A DNA stretch of 64,000 bases, from the NCBI RefSeq assembly GCF_000746025.2, contig NZ_CP045798.1:3207501-3271500 (forward strand), given 5' to 3'. Positions 59,753 through 64,000 of this stretch are shown here, in pieces. Both the position numbers and the translations under genes were made by a program. Source of the stretch: Thermanaerosceptrum fracticalcis. GTDB lineage: Bacteria; Bacillota; Peptococcia; DRI-13. Positions within the stretch are counted from its first letter, which is position 1. Each line of letters begins with the position of its first letter. Under the pieces are notes generated by a model. It was not told the origin of the DNA, did no database searches, and worked only from the letters and a program-made list of their open reading frames with translations.

Positions 59753-60019
59753 ATGGGCTATTTTGAATCGCTTTATGCATCAGAGCTTCCCCATAGGGCT
59801 GTAGCCGTCTACATGTACCTTCGTGACAGGGCGGACAGGGACGGCAAATGCTATCCGGCGATCGGTACCATCGCCGCAGAACTGAAGCTGTCACGGAGTA
59901 CCGTAAAAAGAGCCATCGCAGACCTTGAAAAGAGCGGTTATCTTTACAAAGAGCAGCGGTGGCGTGAAAACGGGGGTAAGAGCAGCAACATATATTTTTT
60001 AAAAACAGGGATGGGGTAA
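59753..60019 (+). CDS. Winged helix-turn-helix protein (HTH_36-like), 88 aa
   Basis: Starts 10 nt after the coupling-protein stop with TTAGGAGGTGTCTG. The whole protein is a winged-helix domain: YMYLRDRADRDGKCYPAIGT, IAAELKLSRSTVKRAIADLE, then a wing region KSGYLYKEQRWR. It resembles the N-terminal domain of replication initiators or a local repressor. It is the last recognised gene of the conjugative block. Confidence 0.8.
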   Translation: MGYFESLYASELPHRAVAVYMYLRDRADRDGKCYPAIGTIAAELKLSRSTVKRAIADLEKSGYLYKEQRWRENGGKSSNIYFLKTGMG

Positions 60020-60047
60020 CTCTGAAAAACCTTACTTTACACCAGGG

Positions 60048-60110
60048 GGGCAGTCTGTTTATTTGGTGAACTGTGGTACGGTTCACAGTGAGCTATGCAG
60101 TGAACTGCCC
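60048..60110. repeat. Nested inverted repeats at the right edge of the conjugative block
   Basis: GGGCAGT (60048-60054) pairs with ACTGCCC (60104-60110), enclosing GTGAAC (60066-60071) and GTTCAC (60081-60086). It may be an operator, a terminator without T tract or a junction structure. The region 60020-60187 has no supported gene. Confidence 0.45.
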
Positions 60111-60187
60111 ACTCTAAAAAATATTCAACGTCAGACAAAGAAACAAAATAGTTTAGTGGATAAATAACATGAAAGGTGGAAGATGAG

Positions 60188-60699
60188 ATGAATTTAGAAA
60201 AATCTACGAAAGTGAGAAAAAGATTACGCTTAATTCATCTACCCTATCGGGACAGTATTTTTTGGCTCTTTTAGGTGGAATGAAGGATATAGAGAGGTTC
60301 ATGGTTGCTTTTTTGGATAACGGCAATAACGTGATTGAAACAAGAACCATGTCTGAAGGGAGTGTTGGACAAGCAGTTGTTTATCCCAGGGAGGTATTGA
60401 AATATGCTATTGCCTGTGATTGCAGGGCTATAATCTTAGCCCATAATCATCCTGGCGGCTCCACAAATTTCTCTCCGGAAGATAGGGCATTGACACAGAG
60501 ATTTGTTGATATTTTTCATCCTCTTGAAATCAAAGTTTTAGATCACATTGTTGTAGGCGGAACACGCTATTCTTCCATGGCGGAAAACGGAGAAATTCCT
60601 CATCAGTGTAACAGTAAAGCAAATTATGAAGTGATTGCATTAGGCGAAGCGGCAGTAGAAGAAAACCAGGATAGTTTTCAATATACTCATTCATTTTAG
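60188..60699 (+). pseudogene. RadC-like JAB-domain gene with a one-base frameshift near its start
   Basis: The reading frame 60184-60699 encodes a RadC/JAB (MPN+) domain with ALLGGMKDIERFMVAFLD, SVGQAVVYPREVLKYA and the metal motif AHNHPGGSTNFSPEDRAL. It has no start codon before TTG 60262 and runs back to a TGA. The natural start appears to be ATG 60188 after GGTGGAAGATGAG, which reads MNLEK in another frame. The two frames join perfectly if the A tract at 60198-60202 had six instead of five A residues. So there is a deletion, a programmed slip or a sequencing error. RadC-like proteins of this class are common on mobile elements; function is unsettled. Confidence 0.7.
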
Positions 60700-60721
60700 G
60701 CCGAAGAGAAGGGGAAAACGA

Positions 60722-60838
60722 TTGCAGCTAGTTCAGTATATTTATTTTGAGTTCATAAAGTCTTGCTATGAAAGGCTTTATGAGCTTATGGGCATTGTTA
60801 TAGTTAGATATATTCCATTGATGGAGAGAACCAATTGA
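60722..60838 (+). CDS. Possible 38-aa peptide
   Basis: TTG 60722 follows GAAGAGAAGGGGAAAACGA. The product (QLVQYIYFEFIKSCYERLYE, then a hydrophobic IVIVRYIPLM) could be a small membrane-associated peptide. It could equally be chance. The remaining 60839-61023 is AT-rich and shows no gene; it may hold the promoter of the next unit. Confidence 0.25.
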   Translation: MQLVQYIYFEFIKSCYERLYELMGIVIVRYIPLMERTN

Positions 60839-61023
60839 AAATTATCTTTAATTATGAAGGGAATACTTGCCATTATTCGTAGTTTCGAATATAATATATT
60901 TTGTATGATTATAACTTTTAAGAGATATGTCAATGGGATATATCAGTTAAAACAGAATGCAAATACCTTGCTGTAAGTCAAATCAGAAAGGCTTGCGATT
61001 AGGTGGGGGGGCTTTCGGTAGAA

Positions 61024-62064
61024 ATGTCAAAGGGTAAGATGGAGAAGCCATTAAGGACGATGAATAGATATATGGAACAAATGGATAGAATCAGTAGGTT
61101 GACAGGAATAGCATCAAGGCTTAATATAGCAACCATGTTTGAGACTCCTATTAGTCGGTTGCTACAACAGCAAGACTATATTGCCAATCTTTTTAAAAGC
61201 ACAGAATTTACTTCTGCATTTTCATATGCAGAGAAAATGGACAAACTCTTTCCGCGTATTGAAAAGCTTGTATTGCCTAATGCTGCGGTTTTTTCTGAAG
61301 TACAAAGAGCTTTAGATATTGTCAATACGCCTGCAATCAGAGAGGCAATTCTTTATGCAAATAGGATTGAAGGTATTATGCCTAAGCGTTTAGGCAGTAT
61401 GTTTGAGAATTCTATAGCAATCCTTGAGAGGATTAATTTTAATAACAGCAGGCTGTCGTTCATTATAGATTCATTAAATACTTATCAAAACCTTTTCCAA
61501 AACATAATAAATACCACTGCTTATAACAATTTGTTAGGGAACTTATTTCCTGAAGACGAGTATTCTCAGATATTCAACAATTTTGATAGTGAAATTGACG
61601 AGGTATCTTTAACCTCTATCGAAGAGGAAGAGCTTGCAAATGATATTACAGAGATTTATTCTTCTCCAAACTGGCAGCAACGGCTAAATGCAGCAATAAT
61701 AAAATGGCAGGAAAAAAATCCTATAGTTATGCGGGTTTTACAAGCAATTGTTACGATAATTACCATAATAAGTGCAATAGTGACGATAGCTGGTTTTGTG
61801 CATCAGGCTACCATCGTTTCAGATAAAGCAGCAATAAGAAAAGAACCTTCTAAAGCAGCTCCAATTGTATATACCGTTACAAAAAATGAAATCGTCACGA
61901 TAATTAGCGAAGAACGGTACTGGTACCAGGTCGAATATGTACCTCTAAAATTTGAGGATGAAGATAAAAAAACTGTTTACAGGGGATATATTGCTAAACG
62001 GACAACAGTGAAAACCATTGAAACGAAGTCTACCAGCGCTGCTGAAGATGATGGTTTGGAATAA
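61024..62064 (+). CDS. Membrane protein with C-terminal SH3-like domain, 346 aa
   Basis: The start is uncertain: ATG 61024 lies 12 nt after AGGTGGGGGG, and GTG 61003 lacks a site. The N-terminal 230 residues are helical (MEQMDRISRLTGIASRL, LFKSTEFTSAFSYAEKM, LAIRE-type repeats) with no family. A hydrophobic segment (about 243-265, VLQAIVTIITIISAIVTIAG) is followed by a bacterial SH3-like domain (KAAIRKEPSKAAPIVYTVTK, YWYQVEYV) near 275-330. The form suggests a membrane-tethered sensor or effector. It opens a unit that leads into a DNA methyltransferase. Confidence 0.65.
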   Translation: MSKGKMEKPLRTMNRYMEQMDRISRLTGIASRLNIATMFETPISRLLQQQDYIANLFKSTEFTSAFSYAEKMDKLFPRIEKLVLPNAAVFSEVQRALDIVNTPAIREAILYANRIEGIMPKRLGSMFENSIAILERINFNNSRLSFIIDSLNTYQNLFQNIINTTAYNNLLGNLFPEDEYSQIFNNFDSEIDEVSLTSIEEEELANDITEIYSSPNWQQRLNAAIIKWQEKNPIVMRVLQAIVTIITIISAIVTIAGFVHQATIVSDKAAIRKEPSKAAPIVYTVTKNEIVTIISEERYWYQVEYVPLKFEDEDKKTVYRGYIAKRTTVKTIETKSTSAAEDDGLE

Positions 62065-62104
62065 GTAGAAAAGTTTTGGATGGCAAGAAAGAAGGGGTGT
62101 TTAT

Positions 62105-62599
62105 TTGAAGCAAGTGAATTCTTTAATAAGATGCATACTGGATTTTTATAATCTCCAAAGAATGGAAAATCCAGTAGTTCTTGAACGTATGAAAGAGGGC
62201 AATAGCGAGGAATGGGTAATGGACAGGTTGGAGCGGGCCATCTTTAATGATTGTGATAAAGAGGCTAAAGCTACTCATTCACGTTATGCCATATGGGGAG
62301 AAGATATCCGCAGTTTAACCTTGAAGGCAAGGAATGAGATGATACAAGGAAACTGTGAGCGTGCGGGGAAATTACTTAATATTGTGATCAACAGTATGGG
62401 TGCATTTATAGACGCACAAGTCATGCTCAGCAATAAGCCGGAAAATATAAGTTTTATAGAACCTGCTGAAATATTGGAATCTTATATAGAAGCATTGAAA
62501 TCAAATAATTTTAAAGAAAGTGCCGAAATAGACAGTGTGGTTAAAAGGATGGAAGAGCTGATTAAAGATAAACCATTATTTTATGGGATTGAGGATTAA
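62105..62599 (+). CDS. Uncharacterised helical protein, 164 aa
   Basis: A TTG start preceded by GAAGGGGTGTTTAT. The product is soluble, helical and acidic, with no signal peptide or known catalytic motif (WVMDRLERAIFNDCDKEAKA; GKLLNIVINSMGAFIDAQV). It lies 40 nt after the SH3-like gene and is likely co-transcribed with it. No family is recognised. Confidence 0.6.
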   Translation: MKQVNSLIRCILDFYNLQRMENPVVLERMKEGNSEEWVMDRLERAIFNDCDKEAKATHSRYAIWGEDIRSLTLKARNEMIQGNCERAGKLLNIVINSMGAFIDAQVMLSNKPENISFIEPAEILESYIEALKSNNFKESAEIDSVVKRMEELIKDKPLFYGIED

Positions 62600-62645
62600 G
62601 AAATTGCTGGAGCCTAGAAAACTACATTTCGATGAGGGATGAGAA

Positions 62646-62870
62646 ATGGAATATATTACTGCGAAAGAAGCTGCTGAAAAATGGGGCATATCCCAACGGC
62701 GGGTGCAGGTTCTGTGTGAACAGGGCAGAGTTGATGGAGCCAAGCGCCTTGGCTGGGTATGGGCAATTCCTAAAGATGCCCCAAAACCAGCAGATGCAAG
62801 GTTTAAAAGAGAAGAAACCAGGACTAATGAAAAGAAGATAGATGCTAGGACAGGAGGGGTTAGGCAATGA
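62646..62870 (+). CDS. Excisionase/MerR-type helix-turn-helix protein, 74 aa
   Basis: ATG 62646 follows GATGAGGGATGAGAA. The N-terminal 48 residues (YITAKEAAEKWGISQRRVQV, then GAKRLGWVWAIPKDAPKP) match the small helix-turn-helix domain used by excisionases and DNA-binding partners of restriction systems. The basic tail (KREETRTNEKKIDARTGG) follows. It overlaps the methyltransferase start by four nt (ATGA) and so is translated with it; a regulator of that gene is the likely role. Confidence 0.78.
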   Translation: MEYITAKEAAEKWGISQRRVQVLCEQGRVDGAKRLGWVWAIPKDAPKPADARFKREETRTNEKKIDARTGGVRQ

Positions 62871-64000
62871 GCGAAAAACTGCAACGCTTTACCAAACTTT
62901 TAAGGGACATGTTTGAGTTGGAGAAATCAGATCTTGACTTTGGCATATACCGCATCATGAATATCCGAAAAAATGAGATCAATAACTTCATTGAAAATAC
63001 TCTTGCCAGTGAAGTTAATTCCATACTATCGAAATATGCTACCGACAACAGCCAGGTAAGAAAGCGTATTGAAGAAATTGAGAAGCAGTGTGAAAGCGTA
63101 GGGGTTAAGGTAGAGGACAGCAAGCTAAGGGAAGAATATGCCGAATATAAGGCGTTGCTTGCCTCCGGTACAGGAGTTGCCGAGCTGGAAAGTGATGTTT
63201 ATTCAGCTTTATATAACTTTTTCAGCCGTTACTATGATGAGGGAGATTTCATCAGCAAACGCCGCTACAAAGAAGGTGTTTATGCTATTCCCTATGAGGG
63301 GGAAGAAGTCAAACTTTACTGGGCCAACCATGACCAATACTATATCAAAACCAGTGAAAACTTCAGGGATTATTCCTTTAAGGTGGATGTACATGGAGAA
63401 AAGTATACGATTCATTTTAAGCTGGTTGACGCCAATACCGAGCAAAATAACAACAAAGAAAGTGATGACAAAAAGCGCGAATTTATTCTGCTGGATGAAA
63501 ACTTCCTGGAAGCGGAGGGTAATGAGCTTACAATAAAATTTGAATATCGTGTTCCTGCAAGTGAGCAGGATAGCGTAAACAAGCTGAAAGATAATTCTAA
63601 ATTAAATAAATCCGCCGTTGATAAAATTAAAGGCGCCGTTTCAGAAAATGCCGACTTAAAGCGCTTTGTCTGGGCCATAAACATGCCTGCTCCAACAGAT
63701 AAAAATAAGACCCGCACAATTCTGGAAAAGCACCTGGAAACCTATGTTGCCAAGAACACCTTCGATTATTTTATTCACAAAGATTTGCGCGGTTTCTTGA
63801 ACAGGGAACTGGATTTTTACATAAAAGCCGAGATAATGCACCTGGACGACCTGGACACCGACAATGAAGTGAAAGTAAATGCCTACCTGGCCAAGGTGAA
63901 GGCCATTAAAAAGGTAGGCCGCACCATTATTGACTTTTTGGCGCAAATAGAGGACTTTCAGAAAAAGCTGTGGCTCAAGAAAAAGTTTGTGGTTGAAACA
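62867..64000 (+). CDS. Type III-like DNA methyltransferase, N-terminal part (runs off the window)
   Basis: An open frame of 378 codons without stop to the window end, starting at ATG 62867 with CAGGAGGGGTTAGGCA before it. The pattern LQRFTKLLRDMFELEKSDLDFGIYRIMNIR and FDYFIHKDLRGFLNRELDFYIKAEIMHLDD is that of the N-terminal part of large site-specific DNA methyltransferases of type III-like restriction loci. SAM motifs and the DPPY motif would lie beyond the window and cannot be checked. The HTH gene upstream is coupled. Genes for a helicase-nuclease are expected to the right if this is a complete restriction system. Confidence 0.75.
   Translation, partial: MSEKLQRFTKLLRDMFELEKSDLDFGIYRIMNIRKNEINNFIENTLASEVNSILSKYATDNSQVRKRIEEIEKQCESVGVKVEDSKLREEYAEYKALLASGTGVAELESDVYSALYNFFSRYYDEGDFISKRRYKEGVYAIPYEGEEVKLYWANHDQYYIKTSENFRDYSFKVDVHGEKYTIHFKLVDANTEQNNNKESDDKKREFILLDENFLEAEGNELTIKFEYRVPASEQDSVNKLKDNSKLNKSAVDKIKGAVSENADLKRFVWAINMPAPTDKNKTRTILEKHLETYVAKNTFDYFIHKDLRGFLNRELDFYIKAEIMHLDDLDTDNEVKVNAYLAKVKAIKKVGRTIIDFLAQIEDFQKKLWLKKKFVVET

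Larger units (their letters stand above)
23480..60110 (+). mobile_element. Conjugative element segment (Tad pilus plus type IV secretion)
   Basis: All genes run on the plus strand with dense ribosome sites and intergenic terminators. They include Tad pilus genes (32.2-38.8 kb), VirB2/B6/B3/B4-like genes (41.3-47.5 kb), an M23 hydrolase, ParM/ParR, a relaxase with accessory protein, a primase-like gene and a VirD4 coupling protein. The cargo proteins share a C-terminal tail. Base composition is richer in GC than the TIR patch. No integrase, excisionase or att repeat is visible, so the limits are only those of the recognised gene block. Partition genes suggest a stage as an autonomous circle, or a plasmid origin. 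Confidence 0.85.

Noticed and set aside
1-64000. tRNA or rRNA genes and a site-specific integrase
   Set aside because: I looked for cloverleaf-like stretches and for tyrosine or serine recombinase motifs next to the conjugative block and recognised none. A dedicated search could still find a diverged case.

Overview
This 64-kb window reads as a chromosomal segment of an anaerobic clostridial Firmicute. The inference rests on strong AGGAGG-type ribosome binding sites, frequent ATGA stop/start overlaps, GatCAB, an S-layer-homology (SLH) surface protein, a monoderm Tad system without a secretin, and an acetate-activation locus. A Peptococcaceae-like host is a guess from gene style and cannot be proven without a search. 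No rRNA, tRNA or CRISPR array was recognised.

Layout. (1) 1-9.1 kb: a DUF234-type ATPase, then a LytS/LytR-like two-component pair directly upstream of acsA, a DUF485 protein and an acetate/solute symporter. This looks like an acetate-uptake and activation unit under local control. (2) 9.1-10.7 kb: an IS91-like HUH transposase with an overlapping small zinc-ribbon ORF. (3) 10.8-20 kb: gatC-gatA-gatB, two CPBP (CAAX-like) membrane proteases, a membrane-anchored amidohydrolase remnant, two uncharacterised minus-strand genes and an RlmD-like rRNA methyltransferase. (4) 20.2-21.7 kb: an AT-rich two-gene unit, a small membrane protein plus a TIR-like (DUF1863/ThsB-type) protein, which is a candidate defence pair. 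(5) 21.8-23.4 kb: an IS110-family element whose upstream non-coding end folds into strong hairpins, a candidate bridge RNA. (6) 23.5-60.1 kb: a large conjugative-element segment. (7) 60.2-64 kb: a frameshifted RadC-like gene, two uncharacterised genes, a helix-turn-helix gene and the start of a type III-like DNA methyltransferase that runs off the window.

The conjugative segment has three layers. The first is a compact Tad/Flp-type pilus locus: two pilin-like proteins, prepilin peptidase, CpaB, TadZ, TadA, TadB, TadC and a TadF/G-like protein, with SLH and secreted surface proteins nearby. The second is a type IV secretion and DNA-processing set: VirB2-, VirB6-, VirB3- and VirB4-like proteins, an M23 cell-wall hydrolase, ParM/ParR, a relaxase accessory protein, a MobP-type relaxase fused to Sel1 repeats, a Toprim primase-like protein and a VirD4 coupling protein. 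The third is a set of soluble cargo proteins: YodL, Api92-like, Fic, amidoligase, a deoxyribosyltransferase-like protein, DUF6329, DUF6103 and others. No integrase or excisionase of the element is visible, so its ends and mobility are open.

The most interesting observation is that about eight or nine otherwise unrelated cargo proteins end in the same short methionine-rich C-terminal tail, roughly G-[M/I/L]-x-M-x-[M/L], after a Gln/Glu-rich linker. The Tad and T4SS structural proteins lack it. I suggest it is a shared sorting or docking signal, possibly for translocation through the element's own secretion system. Other points of note are the joined Tad pilus and T4SS, the Asp+5 pilin motif, the TIR/membrane pair and a structured probable oriT region at 53.6-53.99 kb.
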